Below, piece after piece: positions 1 to 10,787 of a stretch of 64,000 nt of DNA. The number at the start of each line of letters is the position of its first letter. Within the stretch, counting starts at the first letter, position 1. The DNA is from Takakia lepidozioides. Taxonomy: Eukaryota; Streptophyta; Takakiopsida; Takakiales; Takakiaceae. Below the pieces are notes generated by a model. The model was given only the letters and a program-made list of their open reading frames with translations, was not told where the DNA came from and did not search any database. Location: positions 1,798,001-1,862,000 of the forward strand of contig CM060731.1 of NCBI GenBank assembly GCA_030704615.1, given 5' to 3'. A program made the position numbers and the translations under genes.

Positions 1-1
1 C

Positions 2-487
2 AAGGGTCTACCCACTCTCGGCACTAGACTGAAATTTAAACTCAGGGCAGGAAGCCTACCTTTGAACAGCAAACAGAAGCAGAGAGGAAAGGGAGAGTGC
101 AATTGCCCGTTGTGTGGGCAATCTGAAGACAGTATTCATTTTCTGATACAGTGTCCGGGGTTCTCTCACCAAAGAGACGCTCTCTTCAAATCTATCAAGG
201 GAATTGTGCCTGTACCCCTGTTTACCAACTTTGAAAGTCTCGAGGCTGAGCCAAAAGCCCAGGCCCTCCTGAGGCCTAGTTTTTGGGCAAATCACACACA
301 GCAGATTGATGCTTGTGTGAAGGGATTTCTAGAGGATATCTGGAAAACCCGGATTAATTCTATATATGAAGGTAAGTCTTACTACGAACGTCAGCCCCTG
401 ACAGAGGTAGGTTCTGTCCCTTTTGTTCCCGCTCAAACTGGGCGCGGGGTCAATGGCCACAAGGCTACGGCAAACAACGTCTTATGA
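2..487 (+). mobile_element. C-terminal fragment of a non-LTR retrotransposon reverse transcriptase
   Basis: One frame is open from the left edge to a stop at 487. It starts with a stretch like the thumb/linker of LINE ORF2 proteins (LGTRLKFKLRAGSLPLN), followed by a zinc-knuckle-like CPLCG..EDSIHFLIQCP. The C-x2-C...H-x4-C spacing is typical of the cysteine-rich end of many non-LTR reverse transcriptases. The catalytic domain would lie outside the window. The tail after the knuckle is not recognisable. It sits about 720 bp upstream of the first visible PFK exon on the same strand, so it may be an insertion in a PFK intron. It does not resemble the two L1-like copies at 17-21 kb and 40 kb. Confidence 0.65.
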
Positions 488-1207
488 GTACAATCTTTCT
501 TCCCCTATCAGGCTCTCCACCTTAGAGAATCTCTTGATGTTGAGTAGTCGTTTTTGGGCTGCTTGCTGAGGGCCCCACGTCTTTCTTGTATGCTTCTCTC
601 TCTTATCCCAGAAGTTCTTTGAGCTTTCCATGGATGTTATAAAGGTTTTATGGTTTCTTTCTTTCTTCCCATAGGCCCGTTGGGCTTTAAGTGGACAGTG
701 TGTGTGCTTAAGATCACTATCCACGAGTATGCATCGTAGCACCAAGCTTGAAATCTGCTGGACCTGCATCCTGCTCTATGAATCACGCACCTTGATTTAT
801 CTGGCATTTACAGTCAGCTCTCTTGTACTGAAGAAGTCTTCTAGTGGCCGCAACTGCTCACTAAAAGTCTTGGTCCTGGGGAGGCTGGTCTTACGCGTTT
901 GAGCTGTCACTACCTTTCCCAGTTGTTGGTGCCTTAGTGACAAAAGCTAATGTCATAACTTGGCTACTGTCTCCAGTTAATAGACTTGGTAATGTAGTGA
1001 TTACATGGTCGTTGTATGGTGTGACTGTCTGCAATTCGATTGTTACAGCTGTAGAAATGAAGGTCAGCCAAGAGCACCAAGGCCTCAAGAGCAAATCTTC
1101 AAAAGTTTTATATCCAATCCAGGAACGAAGAAAGTTTTTGAGTTGAACCAGCTGTAGGCAACCTCTACAAACTGGCTTGTACCGGGAAAACATTGAGTGG
1201 GGTGCAG
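488..1207. other. No gene seen; probable PFK intron
   Basis: No conserved protein segment was found on either strand. The PFK exon that should precede the one at 1208 (glycine-rich segment ending in IPE) was searched for here and not found. The stretch is therefore either intron between the retroelement fragment and exon 1208, or the flank of a truncated gene. Confidence 0.4.
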
Positions 1208-2727
1208 GTGAATTTTGTGATGGATGGGAAGTACGGAGTTTTGGAGTACATGAAAAGAAGAATAACTAAGAACGGAATCTGTGTTGTGGTCATTGCGGAG
1301 GGGGCTGGCCAGGTCAGCCTATTGCATCTGTCTTGCTTAGGGAAATCTTGTGTCTGAGCAGTATTTGGGAAGGTACATGTGGGCCCAGTGTCATCTCTGC
1401 TCTTCGAGATTCTGTTTGTAGGTTACTCTGGAGACATCCTGGTGACTCGGGTAGTCCTAGTTACTGGAGTAGCCTAGGTGTACAATTGCATTCAGTGCCC
1501 TCTTTTCTACAAACAATTCAACATCTTGTACGGCTTGAGGCTCAAATCCTTTAACAACGCCTAGATGACCTCAAGGTGTACTATCCTCTGAGGCCCATGA
1601 TAACACTGGTCCTGCCTTCAGTGGAGCACTATTGGGAGAAATAATTCTATAGATCATTTGGATTGCAGGACCTTTTGGAAGGAGTTGGGGGCAAAGATGC
1701 TTCTGGAAATCCAATTCTTGGTGATCTTGGCAAGTGGTTCACCAGCAAGGTTACTTCTTTAGTACCCACGGATTACTAAAAATATCACTATGAGGAACAA
1801 GTCTGTCCTAGTCTTCTTGTCTTTTGAGATTCTTTAATGCATGGAAAATCTAAAGAGATACTGTATGTGGCTCCTTGATGCCTACATTTGTGTTTCCTTG
1901 GAATTGCAAATTATAATTACTAAACGCTCTGATTAGTGGTTGTGATCTCTCACAAAGAACGCCGGGAATCAGCAGGGGTAATCATGCCTTCATACCTCTC
2001 GCAGAAGCTCTTCACACATCCCTCACAAGGGCTTTGGGCCTTCTAAGATTGAGAAATGGGCGTTTGGAGTAAACACCCCTGAGGCTAGAACTCGTCCTGT
2101 TTGTATCACCCAGGAAGTAGAGACAAAGTACCTTTTCCTTTTCCCCCTCCTGCCTAGTTTGAAACTTTCACTGAGAATCTCCTTGTTGGTGCATGTGGCT
2201 GGCAGGTGAAAGAGTACTTCAGTGGCATTAAAATTCCTATTGATGCAAAATACATTGATCCAACGTACATGATTCGTGCAAGGACTTGTAATTCCTCCGA
2301 CCACATTTTCTGCAGTATTCTTGGCCAAAATGCGGTGAGTCTCACCACTGGATTTGTTTCATATACACTGGGGAAGAACAACTGGTATACTCATTTTCTC
2401 ATTCCAGTTTATTGTAGATTCTGCTTTAGTTGCATCCACTGATATGGAAGTTGTGGATGGATTCAGGTCCACGGGGCTTTTGCAGGCTACACCAATATCA
2501 CAGTGGGGGTAGTCAACACGCACTACTGTTTCTTGCCGATTCCCCAAGTAATAAAGAAACCTCGAATGGTGGACCCTAACAGCAACATGTACCACCGATG
2601 TGTAACATCGACAGGGCAGCCTGATTTCAGCCCACCTAGTTTCATACCACCCTGGTCTCCTACTAATTCCACAAGGAGAGTGTCATCGGCGCCCCACCCC
2701 CCACCTGACCACGGCAAAAAGAAGTAA
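1208..2727 (+). CDS. PFK: ATP-dependent 6-phosphofructokinase, last four exons (plastid-type)
   Basis: Exons 1208-1312, 1669-1749, 2206-2334 and 2467-2727 are all in phase 0 and bounded by AG/GT. They encode about 191 residues of a plant ATP-PFK, which phosphorylates fructose 6-phosphate in glycolysis. Visible family signatures are VVVIAEGAGQ, KDASGNPILGDLG, KYIDPTYMIRA, ILGQNA joined to VHGAFAGYT, VVNTHYCFLPIP and MYHRCVTSTGQPDF. The GVLEY and VNTHY wording fits the PFK4/5 (plastid) branch better than the cytosolic one, an inference from remembered sequences. The nucleotide-binding N-terminal half is absent. It may lie left of the window beyond the LINE fragment, or the copy may be 5'-truncated. 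No stop or frameshift interrupts the exons. A proline-rich tail of about 30 residues follows the usual end of the family. Confidence 0.85.
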
Positions 2728-4315
2728 TAGCAAGAAAGCTTGACAAGAAAGCAGGGATTAAATTTCCCTACTATCCTCTGGATCAGTAGCCTGTCCTTGT
2801 AATTGTGGGCATACAGGAGTGGGACCAGTAGTGGAGCTGTCCTGATGTCACATTCAGCTGATTGAACATTTGTCACACAGATTTCATGCCAGGATGCTAA
2901 CTGGAACATTTCCATGTGTACCATAGTTGTGCTCTGGTCATTTTCTAGCTGTAAATCAAAGTTGAGCTCTCTCAGGCGAAGTCTCATTTGTGTAGTACTA
3001 AAAAGTATCAGGTTTACAAGCATCCTATTCTGCACACTCAAATGAACACACCAACTTTGCAAAGGTAACTCTTACCCTCACGCTACTATTCCTAGAGGTA
3101 TCAGAAGTTTCAAGTTGCGAATGAGGTTTTGCATGATGCAAAATGGAATGTCTAACTGTTAGTAGACAATGCAAGTGCCCTTAAGCCACTTGATAGGTCT
3201 CTGGAGCCATCAAATGGACATGATGAATGAAGTCAGGAAGGGTAATCCAGGTATTAGGTTTACAGCGTCAATACACTTGTAGATGGCAATTAAAGAGTAG
3301 ATACAGAAAATCAGGTTTTGAGAAAATGGCCCAATTGAGAAATTTATGTCCATCCCAAATTTATGTCCATCCCATCGGATGTTCAGTCAGCTTCCAATCT
3401 GTCATGGACTTGGTTTTTCGCTGTTGAAGATTTGGCCTTCATTAAATATGATGTAACGGTTCTAAAGAAGACAAGATTACATGCTCTCACAAGCAAGCCT
3501 GTGGTGGTAATATGGCTATCCACCATCAGCTGCTTAGCTCACCCTTGCCTGGGAAGGAAAGGAAGTTCGGTTTTGGCTGTCTGCTCCTGGTAGCAGAGTC
3601 AAGACTCATTAGTCGCACTAGGCAACACCTCCCAGACAAAGATGTGATTTGTCTGGCATAATGTGCATGTTTGCTGACTTACGTGAATCCTCACAACAGT
3701 ACATTATTCTGCATCTGGCAGAGAGACACGGATTGCCTCAGAGTTGTCTGCCAACAGCAAACTTCCTTGATCTTGACTATCAACACTAGCAACATCCTCG
3801 GTTCAGTTGGTCCAATGCAGTTATGACAGCGGTCCCCCTGAAGTATTCTGACATCCATATAGGTGGCATTGTCACCTGATAGGGCTAATTGAATTTTCTT
3901 TGATCGACCAGCTCCAGAGACATACCCATGATCATTAGTCATTGGGTGCTGAAGCCCCTTGAAAAGTGAGGGTTGAATGGACTCTAGATTCAGTTCAATC
4001 TACAACATTCAAACACTCTGCTCTTCCTCCTTTAAATTCCACCCACCACCACCATACAACCTGATTGACCTACCTAGTGGAGATCACCCTGTACTGTTCG
4101 CTACTCTTTTTGAAATACTTTTGTGGGCAGACCATTCATACATTCAAGAGACACAGCATAGCACCAACTCACTCCATCCTAAAGGGACCCAATTGCTCAG
4201 GTAGTAAGGTCATGCATTGAATATGTTTAGGTGCTTGCAGACATAGTCCGCTTCTATACAAGCTCTAAGGGAACTACAACCCCAAACAATGGAACAGGAA
4301 TTTCCGTTTGAGTGC
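2728..4315. other. No gene recognised; PFK 3' flank and LHCB5 3' flank
   Basis: This holds the 3' side of PFK (+) and of LHCB5 (-), which converge here. Several short open frames exist on both strands, but none carries a domain I recognise. A short tandem duplication of about 16 bp (ATTTATGTCCATCCCA) lies at 3339-3376. Confidence 0.4.
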
Positions 4316-6389
4316 CTACAAGCTAGGAGTGCGCTCGGCTGTGCCTTGCAAGACGGTGAGCAAGTTATTTCCAAAAGGATCGCTCAAGTGAGCTGACAAG
4401 TTCTCAACAGGGCCCTCGCCAGTGACATAGGCCTGAATGAAGAAACCAAGCATGGAGAACATGGCCAGCCTGCCGTTCTTGATCTCCTTCACCTTCAACA
4501 GAGCAAATGTGTCTGGGTCCTTAGCTAAACCCAGGGGGTCAAAGGCACCACCTGGGTGGAGCCTGTCAAGATCCTGGACAGTAAAGCACATTTCATATGA
4601 AAAGAGCTTCTCCTCATACAATTGAGATATATAGCGACTGGGACAGTGCAAACACATAATATATTCATCACAAGGTAGAAGGCTCACTGTACAATGCTCC
4701 ATTTCACAATTAGATAGAAATTAATGCAATTCTGGAACCCTCCTACTCGTGGCCTGATAGAGCAAGCATCCAAACTGTACTCATACCGATCCCAATGGTG
4801 ACTTGTTGGTGGATCTGTAGTACTCTGCTCCTCCAACCAACACAACCTCAGCTAGTACAGCGGCAGCCAAGTTGACAGGAATGGTTGCTCCGAAGTAGTT
4901 CAAAGTGTCGCCGTCTAACAGGAGAGCTCCAGTCTGTATTCAAGTTTCAAAGCAAATTATCCACTAGAAGAATGCAGATTTATTCAAATCTTTGAATTCA
5001 ACAGGCCAAGGAAGTCCACCTGACTTCCTCTCTAGGGCTGAGAACCACCATTTGTATTGATACCTACTTCTCATCACTCTTCCTTAAAACACAGAATGGC
5101 AAACTGACAAACATACCATTACCCCTCCTTGCATGTTTAAGGCATGTACATGGCCCTCTCCGTTAACACTGAACCCTTATGAGTGTAAGAAGTTAACATA
5201 GAAATTTAATCATGAAAAATACCTTGAACCAAACTGCCTCAGGTCCACAAGTAGCGCCAAATTTGTTGAAAGCCTCTGGCAAGATAAATCCAGCAGCTCC
5301 AAGCATGGCCCAACGGGCATGAATCAGCTCATAAGCCTGGTACCTGAGCAAACGGTGTGCTTGAAATCAGATCCTATTCGGATCTCGTCATGCTTACAGC
5401 AGAGAACAAAACCGGGAAATACAGAAAACATGCCAGACTGGAGTGAGCTCACTTGTCGAAGTCCGAGGGCTTCTTGCTCAAACCAAAAGGGTCGAAGCCA
5501 TAGCTGCACAGACACACACACGGGAAAGAGGTGAGTTTCGAATCGTGTGCAAAATAACATTGTAATGGAAATGTATGGGCACGCGGTCTGAGGTGTGTGA
5601 ACTTTTAGCTAAATGGAGGTGAACCATATTCATTGACTGTGGAGACAGGGAAGATAATTACTCTCCGGGAACTTCTCCAGTCAAGTAAGCTGGCACTTCA
5701 GATTTGTCGAGAAGACCTTCCGGAAGGTAGATTCTGCGGTCGGGACCTGCAAAACCGTGACACCTTAGAAAACACTATTCCATTGCACCTGGAATGCAGT
5801 ACCATCACAAACGCGATACAACGAGAAACACACCTTTTCAGTGGGTGCATTGAACGAAGTGATTCACCATCTTTAATTCCACACCATGATAAGGCCTAGA
5901 AGCTCTGACGGGAAATATCAACTTCCTGACCCCAGTCACAAGAGTGGGAGGGGACTACAGTCAAACTAATGTGGAAATCTATTCAATCTCGCGTATTTGG
6001 ATATCCTCCTCTGCAACAAGATTGTTAATCCACAGGGGAATAAAAAATCGATCTGCAGCACATCAAAGCATGCAAACAGGAGCTATTGATGCAGACCCAG
6101 AAACAAATTAGGCATTGTCACAGTCCCTCATCAACTACAGGTAACGGGAACACTGTAATGGGACACGGAGAAACATATAATACATACCGTACCACTTGGC
6201 CAACTCCTCGTTGGCGGGGGCGGCACTCTTGGAGACCTTCTTGGCAGCAGGCTTCTTCTTTCCAAGTAGGGAGACTATTTGCGCTGTTGGTCTCACGGAT
6301 TTGCTCACAGAGCGAGCTGAGCCGGCGCTGAAAGCCTGCCCCAGCAACTCCGCACGCCCCAGAGCTGCAGATCCTGCCAATGCTGCCAT
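4316..6389 (-). CDS. LHCB5: Chlorophyll a/b-binding protein CP26 (minor LHCII antenna)
   Basis: Six exons in reading order are 6389-6188, 5746-5662, 5503-5453, 5343-5223, 4933-4787 and 4573-4316. Phases match at every junction and give 287 residues, the normal size. Residues 1 to about 45 look like a transit peptide rich in Ala and Ser. Next come [20 protein letters not shown], a first membrane helix with the chlorophyll-binding [15 protein letters not shown], a second helix ([19 protein letters not shown]), and a third with [18 protein letters not shown]. The C-terminus [11 protein letters not shown] is the CP26 signature and separates it from other LHCB types. The product binds chlorophyll a/b and xanthophylls and links the LHCII trimer to the photosystem II core in thylakoids. 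The first ATG of the family-like N-terminus is at 6389. An in-frame upstream ATG at 6461 would add 24 residues. No lesion was seen. Confidence 0.95.
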
Positions 6390-6714
6390 CGCTCCGCTCT
6401 CAGATTGCTCTTGCAGCAATCGTGTCGCTCCAATTGTGCGAGAGGGAAGTCTCTCCCTCACGCAGGACCTTGGAGCTGTAGCGGCTTGAATGTTCCACCA
6501 TGTCCATGCCCCCGCCTACCCTCATGCCCATGCGACATGGGGTGACCATTATCCGTCACCATTATCTGCTCCATGGATCATCGAGATACCAGTACATGCA
6601 TGCATACATGCATACGTGCATCTCTTTTATTGGTTTTCAAGTGGAGAAATCCCCGTGGCGCCAATCACGTGCTTCTCTTCCCATCTACTTTCTCTTCAAT
6701 ATCTCGATTAAACG

Positions 6715-6726
6715 AAATATATAAAG
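6715..6726 (-). promoter_or_regulatory. TATA-like element upstream of LHCB5
   Basis: On the minus strand the sequence reads TTTATATATTT, about 330 bp upstream of the CP26 start. It lies between the G-box/I-box cluster and the coding region. A CCAAT next to CACGTG occurs at 6661-6671. If transcription starts just downstream, the 5' UTR would be about 300 nt. Placement is by motif only. Confidence 0.45.
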
Positions 6727-6773
6727 TAAATAAGACAGAAATCTAGAGAATAATTGAAAAATCAGAAAAATGA

Positions 6774-6835
6774 GCATTATCCTCACTTTTGCTGTTTTGC
6801 TGGGTTCTTTTATCATTCGGAGACTGGCACGTGGC
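6774..6835 (-). promoter_or_regulatory. Light-response motif cluster (G-box and I-boxes) of LHCB5
   Basis: On the minus strand there is a G-box GCCACGTGCC (6826-6835), an I-box GATAA (6811-6815) and GAGGATAAT (6776-6784). G-box plus GATA/I-box pairs are the classic light-responsive pair of LHC and RBCS promoters. They lie 390-450 bp upstream of the LHCB5 start and just upstream of the TATA-like site. Confidence 0.5.
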
Positions 6836-6849
6836 AACGGGGAATGGCG

Positions 6850-7384
6850 CTGTCCGTCTCTTTGGCCCTCCACCTCCTGAGGCAAAGAGCACATCTGGAT
6901 TCGGATCCATTGAGATTGAGGAAGTTGAGTTGAAAATATTTGAAGGACAAATTGTCGATCAGGTGGACGAATGGTACTGATCCGGATCGAAAGATTTTAA
7001 AGGTGCGATCGAGGGACTGAAGCGGCTAGAACGAGTTGGCATGCTAGAGCGACTGTCTACAACTTGTACAGATCCCTCCTTGGTACCTGTTGGAGGAACT
7101 AAGGTAAGCAACATACAGTGCGATGAAGACGTCACAAAGTGCCAAAATCTGAGTCTAGAAAACCTGCAATTGAAAGCGTCCACCGCATTGTGCTGGAAAT
7201 GCTTGGTTTTCTTTCTCCCTGGAGTGGAATTGATGTTGCGTCCGATATCAATAGAAGGCTGAATGGGCTGGTCCTGTATAATGCATGGGCAACAGTTTTA
7301 CAGCATTGTGGAATTATGACGTTAGCCTTAGGTGCTTTGGACCACCAAGATGCAGCTTCCGACCTGCACAATAGTTACCGATGA
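6850..7384 (+). other. Unrecognised coding-like fragment
   Basis: Two stretches look like exons of one plus-strand gene. One ends at 6980 and is acidic (IEIEEVELKIFEGQ...DQVDEWY). A second frame at about 6990-7105 (GAIEGLKRLERVGMLERL) ends at a good donor (ACTAAG/GTAAGC). A third frame, 7139-7384, reads IESVHRIVLEMLGFLSPW. I do not recognise the family, and phases between the pieces are not established. It could be the decayed start of a gene divergent from LHCB5. Confidence 0.25.
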
Positions 7385-8668
7385 GCACGTCACTAATGTA
7401 GGTCACATTCTTGACAATGTTATCATTTCAAATCGTATGGCAAAGTTTATTCATCACCAGCTTGTTTATGTAAGGATTAAATCTACTTCGACTATCTCTT
7501 GAGAAGCTGCTTCTGGACCGGTAGGGCCACGAAGTTCACTAGTCATGATTTAGCTGCACGACTTTAACTGGACTCGACGTGCAATAGCCTTGGCCGCTCC
7601 AGCTCATGCCCTTCATGATGCTTCACAAGTGCATAGAAAGTCAGACCAGCTAGAGCTATCTAATCAAACCATTCCACAGAAAATTAAGACAGAAATGAAG
7701 ACGAAATGATTATCTGCTGAGTTGGAGCACCTATGTGAAGTCCCTTTCTGCCTAAGAAGCGATCCAGTGAGGCCACCTCCGACCCCACCCCACACAGATG
7801 CACTGGGAGGATACACACCGGGAATGCCCTGTTCCAGGAAGGTTCATCTAACCACCTGGATATTACAGAATACCATTGGACTCCAGGGACGGACGACTTT
7901 CAAACACAGAGTGCGCAAGATTTATAAGTAGTAAATCAGCAGAGCTGCCATCTCTTGCATAGCAGAAGTTACAAATTAAGCTTCTTGGCTGGGAGCTCAA
8001 GTCATGCCTAGACGAAGAGGTGCGTTCATGGATTCGATTTGATAAATAGAGGTGTGCCTACTGTTTGTACATATGGTTGCACAATCGTGGACATACCCCG
8101 AAGGCCTAGGTTCACGTTTTCAACTTGTTCTTGGTGGGTATGGAGATTTGATGTGGTTGGTGGCGTCAATTGTAGATCCTAAGGGCTGGTTAATCAGCCC
8201 TAGGTCTCCACTAGTGGCCAGATTTTGACAAAATTAGAATTAACTTGACTAGGCACTAGATTTTGACTAGCACCTTCCCCAGACCAATGTTTGGCTTGTG
8301 CTTCAAGTCACTCTTCCTGCATTAAAATTTCAAAAAATGCCTGAATTAGCCTGGGTACTTGTAGTTTTGAACCTGCAGAAACACATAACTTAGCGCACTT
8401 AGAGTAATTGGAAATCTGAGTGATTCATTACCAGTTGATAAATTGGTAAGTGCAATCTTGAGCGTGCTTGCAAGGAACTGTGCACATCACTTAGTAATGA
8501 GAGCTCACAGTGGTCCTTCATGGTGATAATTCCTACAGTATAATTGTTCAGACTAAAGGTGATTCTCAGTCTAAGTGTGTTGATCTGCAATATGTGAGCC
8601 TTGGAGGTTGCCCATATCTTGCTTGCAGCCTGACCAGCACTTAATAACTTCAAGGGAATCTTGGGCAG
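7385..8668. other. No gene seen upstream of the GDSL fragment
   Basis: This was searched on the plus strand for the missing first exons of the GDSL lipase (block I FGDS and block II). None was found, and no other recognisable feature is present. Confidence 0.4.
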
Positions 8669-10092
8669 GGCGTGATACCACTCTCCAAGCAGCTGGAATA
8701 CTTCAGAACGTATCAGACCAAGCTGGTCGACCTAGTGGGGCAAGACAAGACAGCTTCCATTCTATCAGATACCCTGTATTTTCTGAGTACAGGTGGCAAC
8801 GACTACCTAGTGGGCTATCTTCTCAATCCTATCGCCCAAAACGAGTACAACATCGCGCAATACAACAGCTTGCTGATTTCCAAGGCATCCCAGTTTGTAG
8901 AGGTATGAGTCAAGTAGTACGGTCTTAATTTCGACTGATTGAGCCTGGTCACGTCTGTGTGCAAAATACAAAGACCCTCTCTCTTTTTGTGCTGGCCAAG
9001 TTTATACATGTGTACATGTATACTCTTACTATAACTAGTAGCTACCAAGGTACGACTTTGATGCAATGTCGTCGTCAGACATAAGAGAAGCTCCCATGCA
9101 AGGTTTTTGACATTTTCTGACTTGCCAGCAATCGATGACATGGTTGAACAGTATAGTTCAGGAGATCAGACGTTTTTCAAGAACTAAATTCTAAAGCAAC
9201 TCTCCAGGATGATCGATTGATGTCAAGCCACGCTGTGTTTGGTGATTCGTGAACATGCTACAAGAAGCAGCAGCCCGTATTTGATAATAGATCATTGCTG
9301 TGATACAGGAACTCTACAAGGATGGAGCACGGAAAGTTACAGTTTTCTCTTTACCGCCCCTCGGCTGCCTTCCTGCACTAGTCACTCTTTTTGGAATTGG
9401 GCAAGATGGATGTGTGGAATCCTTGAACAAGATAGTACAAGCATACAACATTGACCTGCAGAACATGGCCAGGGGTCTCCAGTTCAGTTTGCCTGGATTG
9501 CGCGTGTTGTATATGGATGCCAGCTTCTCATTTATCAGGGATGCCTTCGAAAATCCTTCTGCTTACGGTGAGGTCGCTGGAGTCCTTTGTTATAAGTGAA
9601 ATCAGGTTGAAGTCAGCTGTTCATTGACTAGTCATCGAAGATGTTACTCTGTATCTACACTATGAGGAATGCTTCGAGAAACTAGCAATATTGTTCAAGT
9701 TCGTACAGCTTTGCAGTCAAGCAACGTACCAATGTGTTTTAGACAACTTGCAGAGACTCCTAACAGAAAAGAGATGTCAATCGTCTCGACACCACCCGTA
9801 ACTATTCAGGATGTCGTAAGCCCAGTTGGCCAATCCACCTCGTCGTCATGGTGACATCGTCTCTGACGATTTGAATCATAGTATGGCAGGTTTTACGGAG
9901 ACTAGGCGTGCCTGCTGTGGGACCGGCTCTTTTGAAGCTTCAAGTGTCCTGTGTAATGCCGACACCCAAGGAACCTGCGCAGACGCTTCCACCTACCTCT
10001 TCTTCGACTCAATCCACCCCACTCAAGCTGCCTACAAACAAATGGCAGAGGCTTTGGGCAACGACATTGTTGACTTCTTTCACTTGTTGTAG
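8669..10092 (+). pseudogene. GDSL-type esterase/lipase, 5'-truncated
   Basis: Exons 8669-8902, 9309-9567 and 9890-10092 join in phase and give 231 residues ending at a TAG at 10090. Conserved parts are IPLSKQLEYF, YFLSTGGNDYL (block III with the oxyanion Asn), PPLGCLPA, the C-terminal CCGTG and FFDSIHPTQAAY (block V with the catalytic Asp and His). Plant GDSL lipases have about 350 residues. The first 110-130, including the nucleophile Ser of block I (GDSL), are missing and were not found in the 1.3 kb upstream. LHCB5 on the opposite strand lies beyond that. The remaining exons are clean, so truncation seems recent or the first exon is highly divergent. A catalytically active product is not expected. 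Confidence 0.75.
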
Positions 10093-10237
10093 AAATGGGA
10101 GGAATCAGACCATAACGCTGTTTCTTTCAGAGCTAAAGCTTCTTAGATGCTCTGGCAGAACTGCGTCAGAGGACCTTTACGCCGTGTAAGGCTACCCTAA
10201 ATAGCGTACGGTCTGCTGGGACCATCCCCAAGAGGGG

Positions 10238-10760
10238 TTGCAGTGCCTCTCATTTTACAAGAATTGGGACGTTATGGCGCACGCTCGAGCTGACCGGTGG
10301 GCCCCGCACGGACGCCCGACTCCCCGGTCGCCCACCTGCTGCCGCGCCACCCGCGCTCCGCAGCGGCCCCAGTCTGCTGCCCATGAGTCCAGTTCCCCTC
10401 AGTCCGCCAAACCGCTGGGCTGCCGGCCAGTCTGCGGTGCACGCCAGTCCGTTGTGCCCGTCCACCCAACAGTCCGTTGTGCCCGTCTGCTGCCCCCAAT
10501 CTGCCAGTCCGCGCCGGCCGAAGGATCTGGATCGTCCATTCTGGAAAACCCATCCGCGCCATCCATGCCAGTCTGTTGTGCAAGTCCTGGCCAGTCCACC
10601 CAACAGTCTGCCCGCCAATCCGCCGCCCATGAGTCCACTTTCCTCCAGTCCACTGATGATGCCGCATCTGGACCGTCCGTTCGCAAATGCCATCTAAGCC
10701 CTCCATTTTTAGGCATGAATTCAGCAGCCGCGAACGTGCGCATTGATGTTCTTTGCATAA
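10238..10760. other. GC-rich tract with internal repeats
   Basis: This is a GC-rich island, in contrast to its AT-richer surroundings. It contains repeated words such as CAGTCCGTTGTGCCCGTC (twice within about 30 bp) and many CAGTCC/CCGCC variants. At least five frames are open across most of it. That follows from the low density of stop codons, and the translations are low complexity with no domain. It probably belongs to a transposon or a CpG-rich repeat. Confidence 0.5.
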
Positions 10761-10787
10761 TAACTGGTTCCTATGTTTGCGTTTTTT

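Noticed and set aside
2523-3062. 179-codon minus-strand frame
   Set aside because: It overlaps the last PFK exon in antisense and has no recognisable protein signature.
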